Below are positions 21,282 through 34,000 of a stretch of DNA of 64,000 nt, one piece after another; position 1 is the first letter of the stretch, and each line of letters opens with the position of its first letter. The notes beneath the pieces are model-generated. The model saw nothing but the letters and a program-made list of their open reading frames with translations. It was not told the DNA's origin and did not search any database. This DNA is from Enoplolaimus lenunculus. Taxonomy: Eukaryota > Nematoda > Enoplea > Enoplida > Thoracostomopsidae. The position numbers and the translations under genes were made by a program. The stretch spans positions 372,001 to 436,000 of the forward strand of contig JASANG010003984.1 of the NCBI GenBank assembly GCA_030248215.1. The letters run 5' to 3'.

Positions 21282-24200
21282 ATGAGGTATTGTTTGTTTC
21301 GAGCAATTTTTGTACTAATTCGTTGGCATAAACAGAGAAAGTATGCGTATCTGCTAGAAACGCAGTTACCCGAAAACATTGAAAGGTACCAGTTGCAAAT
21401 TGGCGGACATCGTTTATCTGAACGAGAAGGTAACCCCTTTAAATTTATACAAAAAGCTATTTTTAGCATTTGTGAAACCTAACCAGTACTCTAGAGAGCC
21501 TAATTTAGTTTAATAAATTACATTCTAAACTCAAAAAATATAGCAAAAATGTAAAATATTCAATACTGGTTTTTGGTCAAAAATTCTGCCAATTTCTATC
21601 TATTTTTTTGTGTCAATTGATGTCAAAGTGAAAAGCTTAAATGTATTCTGGCGCTGTAGTTTCATTCTATTTTGTAGTTGTTTGTTTGTTGTTCATTTCA
21701 GCAATTCTTGTCGACAAATCGAGCAATTATCTGTTGAAACCGTGGCAAAATCATCAACGAGGCATTCGTGAATGGCGATTTTATGAAGAAATTTGGCAGT
21801 CCGGTTCACAAGACGACGAAATTGTGGTCAAAATGATGAAACAATTTGTGCCGTTTTATGCCGGTCTTCAGTCTGTTCAGCTGTCTCGATCGCGAGGTAC
21901 GCAGTCGGCTCATAAACTTTTGGTCACTTATCAATTTATCGTGGTGTCGGCGAATGTAAATGACAGGGGCGGAACAGTATAATGCATATTGCTAAGCCTA
22001 GGCTAAGCGTAAGAATGACTTTATTCCAAAGCCTAAACCTAAGTCAAGCGAAAAAATTAGTCTAAAACTTACGCTTACTCTATTCTAGTTCTACAAAAAA
22101 ACGTTCCGCCCCTGATCTTTACATGGGCTGTGGGTTCAAACACGCATTTACGCCTGGAACAAAGTGAGAGGCGATAACATATACTTATGTCGGTCAAGGT
22201 ACAAACCGGGTCTTCAGACCTTGTAACTAAGCAGTTGCAAAAAACAAGCCTACGCAGCGGAGATCAAACTAGCGGTTTTAGGATTCCTAGGCGAAACGGT
22301 ATACCACAGTGCCACACAGCTCGATTCTGCAACGACTTGTCATAGACTATATATGTCGCCGTATGGTGCCGCTAAGCATACATGCAGTGTACTGCGCTAT
22401 ATCGCATGTGCATATGTTTTAATGTTTACGGTTTTGAGAGTGGATGTTCTCTTTACAGCTGTCCCTTGTCTGCGACTTGAAAATCTGACGTCACACTGCA
22501 AACTGCCTGCAATACTCGATGTGAAAATTTCAAGCAACGCCGCCAATCCGCATCTGACGTGCAGCGAGCGCAAAGCACGAAGTTGTCTTCAGTCGCCAAT
22601 TTTCTCACAAATCGGTTTCCAGGTTACCGGATTTCGAACGTACAACGCTGATACTGGATGCGTGTCGGCCTGTGATGATCGATTTTTGATTGGTCGAGAC
22701 AGACAATCGACAACTCGAGGTAGAAAAAAGTGGAAAAATTTAAAATCATTGAACAAGTTACTGGCCGTCGGCCGGGCGCTGGCCAATACCTTTGGCTGGC
22801 CGCCGGCCGATACCTTTGTCCGGCCGCTGGCCAATACCGTTGGCCGGCCGCTGGCCTATACCTTTGGCCGGCCGCTGGCCAATACCATTGGCCGGCCGCC
22901 GGCCGATACTTTTGGCCGGTTGGTGGGTTTCTGGCCGGTTCATGGCACTATATTATGCCTAGTTGTCGCCATCTGAACACCTGTGATCGATTTTGATTTA
23001 AGTTTAGGAGAAAACTTATATTTCAATGTAGAAATTTTAACAAAAAAATTAGAAATTTGGACCAAATAGGGCCGTAACAGTAGTTTAAGCGTATTCCTAA
23101 GCCTAAGCCAAAGCATAAGCGTTGTAGAGGTGTATTCCTAAGCCTGAGCAAAAAATGCCTAGAATGCCAGTCCACTCTTTTACAGACCTAAAACCGGGAC
23201 GGCATTAAAAGAAACATGGGCCAAAATTTGTATGTATGTATACGTTCTGAAATATAACAACTTGTCGCAGTTGGCAACATGACCGTTCTATAAGCCATAT
23301 TTATTTTTACGGTAAGTCACACAAGATGGTTGGACATTTGCAACAGCGGATTCAAAAACATTTTAACGGGGACCACGTGAGCAACAGTCGAAAAACTCGT
23401 AGAAAACCCCAATGAGAAGCCAAACACATTTTTCACCGTTTCTCTACATGAGTATATATTTTGATTTCAACTGTGATATATCAGTTTAATGTTAGGATTG
23501 GAACCCTACACACAAAATAAATTGTCTTGTATTCAAAGAAATATTGTCTGAAATTTAAAACAATTATGTCGTGATACAGACTCCAGACATATATGTCTAG
23601 AATTCATAACTTATATTTCTTAAATTTTTCAGAAATATTGGTGTTAAATTTTTCACTCGTAAAAGTCTCAAATTTAAGACTGTTTTATGAACGATTAAAG
23701 GAGAATATTTCTGATTTTAAGGCAAATATTTCTGAAATATAAGACAAATATATCTGAAATAAAACACAGAGATTTGTCATGGAAACCGACTCCAAACTTA
23801 GGGGCCAAAGCTTAACCCAATACCCTAATTTTACAACCTAAGATGCGTCCAAGACGTAAACTTAGGTTGGGAAAAGCCTGAGCTCAACCCGAAATATCTT
23901 TGAAATTCGATTATTTATATACTCACTTAAGAATATAAACGGAGCAACATTGTTTACATACATAAAATCAGAAAATTAATTCTGGAATGAAAGAAATTTG
24001 TGTTTTATAAGTTGGCAATAGCAATTTCTCGAATATAAGACATTTATGTGTTAACCATTTAAGAAACGAATTTCTGAGCTGTTTAAGACTATAATTGTCT
24101 CAAATACAAGACATTTATGTCTTGAAAATTTACGAAAGTAGGACACTTGAAATTTTAAGACAATTTATTTTGTGTGTATTCTCGCGAGCAGGAAGAGGCT

Positions 24201-26174
24201 CTCACGTTTTGTGAATATACTGTACCGACAGCCCCAATGAATGAGCAAATTAAATGTCTATCGTATTTAGAATAACGGTTGACCGCAGTCAAAATTTTTC
24301 CCTTTTCACACTGTCTCCCAAATTCAATTCTTCGATCGAGTTATTACACCCTTCTTAATTGAAATTATTGCTTTGCGATCTTGGTGTCGCAAAATTATAT
24401 CTTTTAAACCAGGATGTAAACGGATAGTAAAAATAACGGAACCGAATATGGATCAAAAAAAGCTAAAACGGGAAACAGATGTTGAAGTATTATTGTTTCG
24501 TAGATGTTTTTTTCCACCAACATAATTGGAGCGCGAAAATACCCACCCGGTTCGATAAAATTTTAAAGAAAAAAGGCGGGTCATTGAAATTTTTTCGATT
24601 TTAGATGAATTTTGTAATTTTTATTTCATTTCCAACAATTGGAGCATATCCGTTTTAGAAAGAGTGGATGATAACTCTTTATAACAAGAGTGTGCAACTG
24701 GGTACATTATGTGTAGAAAAGAATGTACCCAACACACGTTGCGTTTTTGGCCTACCCCCACCTTTATTTAGGGGGTCAAGCTTGATGATTTTTTAATTTC
24801 ACACCTTGAAATGTTGCAGTTGTAAACTGACTCCATTTATAATTTTAAAACAATGCGCATTCTACGTTTCAAACATAAACTACCCCCCGTAAATCAGGGG
24901 AGTCGGCCACAAATGCAACGCCCGGTGGTACATTTTGTAGCACACAAATTTCGGTATTTGCACTCTCTTGATAGAGTGATCATACACTCTTGGTATTAGT
25001 AAAAATTTGACGAGCTATATTATACGTGATTTATAACTTATTTTGAATGTAAAAATTATCAGAGTTTTCGTTATTTCTATAATTGAAATGGAAACGGCCA
25101 CCGAGTTTTGCCAGAACCGAAGACAGTGTTATCAGGTTTTCAGGCTGCTAAAAATATCGTTTCAGCTTTGAAAACATTTCTTCAAATATCACAATCAAAC
25201 GTGACTCATCAGCTGCGAATCCTTCACTCGATCATTGCTCAATTATCAGAGTTGTTCGAGTTGTTTTCGTTCCAAACGCAATATAAATTTTACTCAACTT
25301 CAATCTTAATTATTTATGACGCATCTCCCGTAGTCACAAACTGTTCTACTGATGCCGTGAAACAGGCAAAAGATATGATTAACGTCGCAAAGCCAAGAAA
25401 GAACACCAAAGGTTCGACAAATTATACAAGCAGGGTGTAAACGGACCAGAGCGCAACCGGAGGTGAAAAATACCGGAGCCGGAGCCTTTTAGGTCAACAA
25501 AATTCAGGGTGCAGCCGGAGGTGAAATATGCGGGAGCCGCGGAGAATTAGGTAGAAAATGCGCTATACGAAAAGAAATATATATCCGGATTTAAATATTT
25601 GGTTTATTAGGTGCAGCGTTCTTTAACACTGTTTAAACAAAAATGAGAATTACAAACCTGAAAAAAACGCAATATTTAATTTCGGAATCGATTTTCCGGA
25701 TAAATATCCGGCAAGAATTACCGGATATCCGGTGTGAAAAAATGTTCGAGGCCCAGAACTAAGAAGATATCGTGAACTAAAAATTACGATTCAATTGTTG
25801 AAAAAAAATTCTGCGGAAGCCGAGTTTAATGCTTTTTACACCTTGCTGTAAAGCAATACACAAGTAGCTGAAACAACTGTATACTGCTAGCATCACCGTC
25901 GTCAGCTTTGCTATCAACACGAATGCTGCGAGCAGATGGCAAAAAACTGTCTCAACCTGAAGCTTCAACTGGAGTTGTTGCATCGTCGGATCGAGGCGAA
26001 AAGTTGCCAATAAACGAAGTTGCGAAAGTGAAACTGATCGATTTTGCGCATGCTCACCGATGTCCAGAGAATAATACCGCAACAGACGAACAATGCTTGA
26101 AAGGTGTCTCCGGTTTAATTGATTTTTTCAATTCGATTTGGCGTGAAACGACCACAACGCTAAACGGTTCGTAG
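21282..26174 (+). CDS. Inositol polyphosphate kinase (IPMK/IP6K/IP3K superfamily), 5 exons
   Basis: Exons 21282-21429, 21702-21896, 22459-22719, 25136-25411 and 25906-26174 (stop TAG) join in phase 1 throughout and give about 382 aa, a normal length for the family. Such kinases phosphorylate soluble inositol phosphates using ATP. Landmarks in order: QIGGH; LLKPWQNHQRG; REWRFYEEIW; FVPFYAGL; LENLTSHCKLPAILDVKIS (the substrate motif, usually PxxxDxKxG, here ending in Ser); GFQVTGFRTYNADTG; the allosteric-site-like YSTSILIIYD; and KVKLIDFAHAH, the metal-binding IDF motif. The start ATG at 21282 is the first in frame but unproven. The hydrophobic stretch upstream of 21702 is intron, not a signal peptide. 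Which subfamily it belongs to cannot be settled by eye. Confidence 0.88.
21949..22128 (+). repeat. TTAGGC-array MITE in kinase intron 2
   Basis: 'ggcgaatgtaaatgacaggggcggaacag' at the left, 'acgttccgcccctgatctttacatgggc' at the right, CCTAAG units between. Confidence 0.75.
22768..22940 (+). repeat. 24-bp GGCCGG minisatellite
   Basis: About seven units of 'ccggccgctggccaatacct' plus 'ttgg'. A 24-bp unit keeps any frame open, which creates long repetitive open frames on both strands. It begins about 50 bp after the exon 3 donor of the kinase gene and is taken as intronic. Confidence 0.85.
24661..24991 (+). repeat. MITE, AGAGTGATCATCCACTCT family
   Basis: Left 'agagtggatgataactcttt' and right 'atagagtgatcatacactct' are inverted, with 'gtgcaactgggtacatt' inside the left end. 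Fragments of the same family recur near 38140-38580, 45030-45220, 46180-46295 and 46790-46900. Confidence 0.7.
25431..25845 (+). repeat. CAGGGTGTAAACGG element, probably hAT-type
   Basis: CAGGGTGTAAAC at the left and '...tttttacaccttg' at the right are inverted. CCGG(A/T) words inside match other copies. The flanking 8-mers do not match well. It fills most of the last kinase intron. Confidence 0.45.
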
Positions 26175-26246
26175 TTTCAAAGCGATGCATTCTACGTTGA
26201 AAAAAATTTAGATTGGCTCAAAAGGTGGAGTTTGCAACTGTCACTA

Positions 26247-26448
26247 CACTGCAAAAAATGGTGAGTCAAATCGACTCTCTCCGAAATAGGCGTTTCCTGA
26301 CTACACAAACGAAGTCAAAATTCGACTCCGCCAGTGTCAAAATCGGTTCGCTGAATCGCTTAGTGAGTCGAATTTGACTCAGTTTGTGTACAGTCAGGAA
26401 AAGCCTATTTCGGAGAGAGTCAATTTGACTCCCCCTTTTTTTACAGTG
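26247..26448. repeat. Hairpin MITE (GAGTCAAATTGACTC) with TA duplication
   Basis: CACTGCAAAAAATGG after TA (26245-26246) and TTTTTTTACAGTG before TA (26449-26450). The arms are complementary over most of their length. Confidence 0.85.
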
Positions 26449-27473
26449 TAGTACTTTCGGAATATCATGATATTCGCATAAATGTCCCGCAGTATCAATT
26501 GACATACCGCCTTGTACACGTTGAACATTTGAGAACGGTGGTTTGTAAGCTAATGTCATATGAGAGATTCAAGTTTTGCCTGCTTACCCGATATGAGAGC
26601 CCGAATATTAACGTTGACGTCGAAACAACATGGGACAAATCGTGTCACGCCTGCCCCGGTTAACGTGAACCCCGCATAAGGTCAGAGCCAAAATTTTTAC
26701 GAGCACCTGACACATATATACACGCTGTTCTGCGCCAGGACTCCCAAGGTCATAGTACCACTTATCAGGTTTCACAAATTAACGCAAAAAATAGTTTGCA
26801 AGAATCTATTTTACGTATTAGAGGAAAGCAAAAATGAGCTCAAGAAAATACACAGATACGTTGACTTAAGAATGTTTCATAAGGCACAACAAGTACAAGT
26901 GAAGAATGAAAATAAAAGACACATTTCATATCAAATAAAATATAAGCGATATAATTGCTTTTGAGCTGGAGCGAAACTTAAGAGAGTATTATTAAAATTG
27001 TACCAAAAGTATCACAGTGTATACACAAGCAGACGTGCATATAAAAATTTTGACGGAGCGGGCGGGCTGGTAAATGTTATGAAACGCAAAAATTGGTATG
27101 ATTAAATGTATATATTAACCTTACCATTTTATCACAAAAAATCTGCGGAAAAAATGTCTTTTTTACAAAAATATTTCTTTGGGGGAAAAATTGTAAAGTA
27201 GATACCATGCCATTTCAACACAAAAAGACAGGGGAGAGACCCCCTTCCCGCCCCCCTCTGGATCCACCAGTTTACCCTAGCACTTAATTGGGGGGAAAGC
27301 AGATTGCGATTGACGGTTTGACCCAGCACCATATGAATAAATGTTTTGGAACTGTGACAGAGGAATTTAAATACTGAAACAATGTATACCTTCTCTCTTG
27401 CTTCGTTCGCGAATTTTTCATAACTCAGCCTGAATCCTGGTTTACGAGCCTTCGCACACTCTGGTGTTTACTC

Positions 27474-27749
27474 CTAATGGCTAGAAATATTTAACTCATA
27501 CAAAAATACGCCCTCAAAAACCCGAAAGTTATGTTCTGTACTAGAGTTAACAACAATAGGGTCTAGCTTTTCATTCGTTTCGAAGTCGTTCTCACACGGC
27601 AAATAACGCGGCCTGTTGTCAACCCAGCCTGCCAAAAAATATATCCAAAATAATTCAACGAATATCAAATAAAATATAAATTAAACGGTAACTTACAAAT
27701 GATGATAGCACGCAACTTCAATTTTTTGGAAACTGCATTATTCCGTGGT
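27474..27749 (-). CDS. Possible two-exon fragment of an unknown gene
   Basis: Exons 27749-27697 (donor GTAAGT) and 27628-27474 (acceptor 'ttttttggcag', stop TAG) join in phase 1. The second reads WVDNRPRYLPCENDFETNEK and about 30 more residues. I do not recognise the protein. No start codon or upstream exon could be placed, so it may be an exon pair of a larger gene, a relic, or chance. It is listed because both splice signals and the frame agree. Confidence 0.25.
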
Positions 27750-28031
27750 CTAATGACTTGTCGGAAAATGATTTTAATCAGAGGTAAAATTAACTCATTA
27801 AATTTATGCGCTTACAATATAAGCCTTAAATACTTGGCTAGGGATGCGTTTTTTTAACTTAAAATTTACAATGGGGTTCTTTTGAAACTGATTTGCGGTT
27901 AGTTCATTGTAATTGTAGGACCCGGGGGTCTTGGTTAGGGGATGCTCTGTGCATAAGTTAAAGTATCAGAATATACATAATTAAGACGTATTGATTTACG
28001 TATTACTGATTTAATTAAAAGGACTACGAAA

Positions 28032-31000
28032 ATGATTTTTTATGGCGACTCTTCTAGTGTTCCTGAGTTAAACACCGATTCGTCGTCTTCAGATGAATGT
28101 AGTGATGAAAGACAAATGAAGGTTGGTACAGCATAAAAATACAAAACATAACACACAAAACCATTTCAAAAACCACGTAATGACCCTAGCTTGGTATATA
28201 AATGTTTCTTATGCAGTTGCACGTTTGCGCCTAGGTACAAAACATAGACGTATAAAATTTTTGAAACCATAGCTAACCGTAAAGTCCTATTCACGTGCTA
28301 TTTTTGTAGCAAAAAGTTGCACTTGCAAATTGCAAGTGCAAGTTTGATTACAAAACAGCTTTAAAGTTCTTGAAGCTGCAAACTATTCACTGGAATTCAT
28401 GCTATTAAATTTAATTCACACGTTTGAACGCATTCGCCGTCTATGGCGATTGTGACGAGACTCGTTTCACATTTTAATGCACTAAATAGAAATTGTATCG
28501 TTATGGAAACGTGTTCTAGCCAAGAAATTACCAGTAGAGCATTCTTTACGCGTGATTGTTTCTTGCAGCTGAAGTTTGCAGCTGAAGTTCTTTCAAAAAT
28601 TCGTTCGGAGAACTTGCAGGTGCAATTTATTCATTTTGACTATGCGCGAAGAATGAATTCATAGGCATGAATTGCCTTAGAAGTCGAATTAATTCATCAT
28701 CATTGGCTGAACAGATAATTCATAGCTTATGTTTGATATTTATTGCAGTCGACTGCAAATTATTTATATGGATTTATGTCAATATTCAGAATGAAAATAA
28801 TATTTTCTTGCAAATACTAGCAGCTGCAAGAAACTTATGCAAATAGTTCTCGCTGCAAAAACCTGCACGTATGAATAGGGCTTTATATGCTTGTAACCCG
28901 TCATCTATACGTGATGCTTTTTGTGGCATTGTTGAATTTTATATTAGAACGACGCATTAACATACTAAAATATTTATATAGTATGGATGATGTGTCAGAA
29001 CTTCGTTCGCGCAAAAATGTAATTTTAGCAGAGCTTAGATGAGCGTTGCCCAAAGCTAAGCAGCGAGTGTAGTTTCCAGAATTCAGTATTCTGTATGTTA
29101 TTAATATTGTGTAATGTGTACTTTTAGAAAATTGTACTAAAAAGCGGTCCAGTGAAACCGAATACATTTCCAACTGGCGTAATGGATAAATCTGTTGTTG
29201 AAATGCGAGACGGAACAGCTGGTATGTTTAATAAAAGACAAGAATAAGCTAGAATCTGAGCTTAGTCTAGCGAAGGGTTTTATGTCTTGTGAATGGGGTT
29301 TGAAGGTGGGTGTTCATCCGTCTGTTTGTCCGACGAGAATCTCTGCACTGCTGAACAGATTTTGAAAAACTTCATACCTGATTTCAGCACTAAAAGATGT
29401 TTGGGTGCGATCTACATAATTTCCTAATTATTACGGTTATGAGCGTTTTATGTTAGTACAAAAGGGTTTTTGGGTGCGAGAAATGTTAATAAGCTGTTTA
29501 TAAACCTTCAAAACAGATGAATGAATAGCTAGCTGCTATTTTAATTGGCATATTAGCAATGTCAACTGTGGCTGTTGCGGTGGGAATTATCATTTATATA
29601 AGCGTCTGTGCGCTGTTGGCTTTAGTGTTTCGGGCATGAGAAATTTAAATATTTAAAAAGTTTAGGAATTTAAACACTTGAATATTAGTTAACTACACGC
29701 TAATTAGCATATTACAATTACGTACCTATCAGGGAGCAACCGGATACCAAAAACTTACGGAGTCGGAGCCCGATATCAGAACGTAGCTTACAAATTTTCC
29801 TTCTGTGGCTTAAGGTACCAAAAGTGTTTACGTGATAAAGTTTAACATTTCACACCGATGCATTTTTAACGCTTTAACAACAACCCTATTATACTATTCT
29901 ACCTTTTTGTTGCGTTGCGTTCAGTTGCAGTATTCGTTTGGCTCATGTTCCTTTGAAGCGCATCCAGTTTCTGTAGGTCAGAGGTGACTAAAATTAGGGA
30001 TGGGAGCCAGGGTCCTAGTCTCAGCAAGTCTCGGTATTTGGCAAGTCTCGGTTTCTTGAGCCTCAGTGGTTTGGAACCGACTCTAGAAATAAGTTCTTTT
30101 GAAAATTTTATGTTTTTCGATGATGACCAAAAGTTAACCGAAACCGAGACTTTTCATTTCCTGTTTCCTCCTATCCATGGCTCAGAAACAAGCTATTATT
30201 TTTGCTTACTTATTTATAGACCCATTTTTTACGCTGAATTTAGGCTTAGCCCTAGGAATAATAGTAATGTGGTGCTGATTTTTCGGCATTATTGTTACCA
30301 ATTACATTCAAAAATGTGCATTACATGTGTGACAGAAAAAATATGTAAAACAAAGTCCGTCAGCCCGATGGTACTTGACTTGGCATATATACGAATGATG
30401 GTATTAATTTTTTGAAGTTTTTTAAAAATAATATCCGGCAAGTTAAAATACCGGAGCCGCAGCCGTATACCCGGTTGCACCCTGGTATCTATGTCATATT
30501 AAAGCATTTTAGTGCATTATAATGTTATATATAAATATTAGTGTTGGTGTAGAACACTGTGTTTCATGAGGTTTTTGGATCAAAAACGCTGAAATATATA
30601 GCTCAAAATTTTCTATACTTGCAAATCGGTAAGTTATTTGCTATTAGCGTATTTGCTATTTCCATTATTGCATTTGAGGATTTTGCCAGTAAGTGGGCCC
30701 GAGCCTTGCTCAATACTTGTAGTCTCACTAAGACTAGTTTAACTTCTGTTTTTGAAGTACGCACCACGCATAATAATTAGCTCGCGCAGCGCAGTATTTG
30801 CAGCTTCAGTAAATGTAACTTTGTGTTGATTTTGCAGCCAAAAAGTTTTTGGAAAGGTTTACTCTGTCTGAAGTTAAACAGCATGTCGGATACTCATCTT
30901 GGTATATGATGACTCCTTGGATATATCAGTCATACAGTGCATATGATCATGAAAGCGCCTATCATTGCCGTTGGATTGAAGAATATGTACTCGATACTGA

Positions 31001-34000
31001 TGAAATTGATATAACGTACGTTACAAATATATTATGCTAAATATTGAAACTCGTGTGTCAGTTAGAAATAAAGTGTCCGGTACGTATCCGGCAGTTTTAT
31101 ACCGGATGCCGGGTGTAATTTTTTGTCAGGTACGTAATTGACCGAACCGTAATACATTATTATACGTATCAAAGCCGTCGCATTACGCCGCAATATGGAC
31201 CGGAAAAATCGGATCCCTCACCGAACCTAAAACAAAACATTGTACAAGGATCTAAACTAAAATTTCGCCTGACTTCCTTCTCGCTTTCAAAACATACGTC
31301 AGATAGTTTAAAATGTGAGAAACTTATCGATAAACCGTGGTTTCCAAAATTATCTGGTTTATGTTAAACTTTTCCGGTTGCAGTTTTTCGTTGTTAAGCT
31401 GATACTTTACTATTTGTCATAAAACCGTAAAAATTCCCGTTTCTTCGTCTTCGAATGCCGGAACAGAAATAGGAAATGAACTTTTAACTGTAGTGCCAGC
31501 TGGCGCAGGAATTATAGTTCCTGAAGTTCGAGAAATAAATGTTTTTGAAAGTTATAATATATAACGTATAAGGTTTAATGACTACGATTGCCTAAAAGCA
31601 GAGTAGGATATGCCATAAACGCAACGCGCTGCTTCATTTTGTGCCTTGCGGGGCAAGAAATCAACCCCAGCTTCGATATTCCACATAAACCGATATTTAC
31701 TTTTTAATAGCATACCATAATCCACTAAAACCATTGTTGTAAACAAATTTGAACAAATTATTGCAAGCCATGCTAAACTGTTGTGATTATATAACATTAT
31801 TGACTTTTTATTGAAATATACCTTATATGGATGTGCTGATTAATCGGCATCCGCATCGGTACGTAATAATCGGCACTTTTCGTGAGTATCGGCAGCGGCG
31901 AAATTTCAAGATTAGAATCGGCATTGTTATCGGCATCAACAAAAATTTTGCTGTCTGCATATCACTAATCCCATATTTTTAATATTTCACTCCTATCGGT
32001 CGGATTGCGCCCAGCTTAAACAAACAAGGTTTTTATGAATTAACAATGACTTTTAATTCTGTTTGGTGCTTATATTTCAGTGACATTTCTTTTGAGAATT
32101 TGTTTCGTCGTTCGCTTGGATCAATGCTTGAAAAAGGGGTTATTCCGCATGGCGCCCAGGTTTATAAACTGGCTCGCGTATTGATGGTGTTTAATTATAT
32201 TAACGACACAGTAAAGCGACTTCGTGATGCGTTAACATCGAACAATGTGAGTTTTTTATTGGCGAATTTTAAAATGAATACGATTTTATGAGATATATTT
32301 ATTGGATTGAAGCTTGAGGTTGAATTTAAATTGCGTACGTACTATTTCGAAGTTTTCAAAGTTTTTACAAATGTCGTAAGCGAACACAACAAAATTTGGC
32401 ATTAAATAATTTTTATTAATTTTTGTATTCAAAGTTTTTGTTTGTGACATTTGGTAAAGTAACAATATGTCTTTTGAGTTTTTGTGATGTTTTTTTTGGA
32501 ATTTGGCAAAAGTATTTAGTTAATGGTCGGTCAAGCAACAAAAATTCATTTTTTTATAGTTTTTTCACATAAACGTCAACATTAGCCACATAAATGAAGT
32601 TATCACTTTTGACGCGCCTAAATCACGCTTTTGCTTTTTACAATGTAATGTTCAAACATTCTTGCGTTCTTTCTGCAATTACATCTAGCCTGCTTCCAGA
32701 AACCTTTGTTTGAGTACCGTTCAGGAAGCCGTAACTCTAGGCTCATTCGTGGCTAAAAAGCCAGTTTGAAGGTGATGTAAACAGTTGGTTCTTGGAAAAG
32801 TGAGCCAGCCATTCGTTGGCGGTGTCCCGGGCGGTTATTGGGGGAATCATAAAGTTCAATCCGCATTCGTGAATAACTATTTGCGTTTTTATAATTTTCG
32901 GTTGAACGCATTTTGATTGATATGACGCGGTTTTTTGCGGATTTAATTATTTCGCATGAAAAGTCGCTACGCCAAGTCTACAATTCGTTGTTTGTGCATT
33001 TACCGTTGTAAGTTGTAAATTTTCAGTTATCTCATTGTGTGGAAGTGTATTTTAAAAAATAAGAATAATAAAATTAGAAGATTATTAGGGCAACTCACGT
33101 TCGTAAGGTGTGTAGCGATATCAAAATAGCCTTATGCACGCGTTCTAATTTTTGTAGTGAGAACGTGGGTTTGCATGTTGCATGTAAATGTGTTATTTGA
33201 GATGTCTTCTGTCACAAAACTCGCAGATGTGTAAATAGGGTTTTAGTATGAAACATGTTGGTGTGTTATAGCTATGTTAACAAAGATATCGCGATGGGCG
33301 GTCCAAATGACTATATGTTCTGTATGCTGGCATTTTCAGTTTGTAAGTAGTATTGTCAGGGTTTTTGTCTTTCGTTTAAGGTGCGTATAAATATTTTCGT
33401 ATTGTTGAATATTTGCCAAAGCGCATTTGACAGCATAGTTGCAATGTGCAATCGGTTATTTTAAAATTTAGTTTGTGGCTATCAAGGTGCGACCGGTACT
33501 AAAACATAGGCCAAATACTTTAATATCAAGGGGTTTTGGGTGCGAGAAATCTGCCTAGACTGTTACAAACCTCCAAAACCGATACTTGAGCAGTTAGCTA
33601 ATAGATAATTTGCATATTAGCATAGTTTATAAGCCTAAATTAGGACTTTTTACAATATTTCACTAATTATTAAGGTTGAAAGCAATATAATTTCAACACT
33701 AAAGGGTTTTAGGTGCGATGAATTTGAATAAATTGTTTCCAAACATCCAAAACCGATAATTGAATAGTTAGCTAATAGCTAATTTGCATATTAATTGACA
33801 AGACAAAATTAGGACTTTTAAATTATTTTAATAATTATTACGGTTTACTGAAGGTTTCTTGGTGCGAGCAATCTGAATAATGTGTTTACAAACGTCTAAA
33901 ACCGATAATTGAGTAGTTAGCTAATAGATAATTTGCATATAAGCATAATTGATAAGCCTAAATTAGGCGTTTCTACAATGTTTCACTAATTATTATGGTT

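Larger units (their letters stand above)
26175..28031. other. Intergenic region between the kinase and TTC3-like genes
   Basis: Contains a hairpin MITE (26247-26448) and a weak minus-strand exon pair (27474-27749). The rest shows no recognisable feature. Confidence 0.5.

Noticed and set aside
21641-21701. Apparent N-terminal signal peptide (MYSGAVVSFYFVVVCLLF) before the kinase exon
   Set aside because: It is the translation of a T/G-rich intron end; a clear acceptor (cattt-cag) precedes 21702 and joins in phase to the exon ending at 21429.
22353-22976. A 207-residue open frame on the plus strand
   Set aside because: Part of it is kinase exon 3 (22459-22719); the rest reads through intron and the 24-bp minisatellite, whose unit length keeps frames open by chance.
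29984-30415. A 143-residue open frame
   Set aside because: It lies inside a hAT-type non-autonomous element, is not recognisable, and contains local sequence repeats (tctcggtatttggcaagtctcgg).
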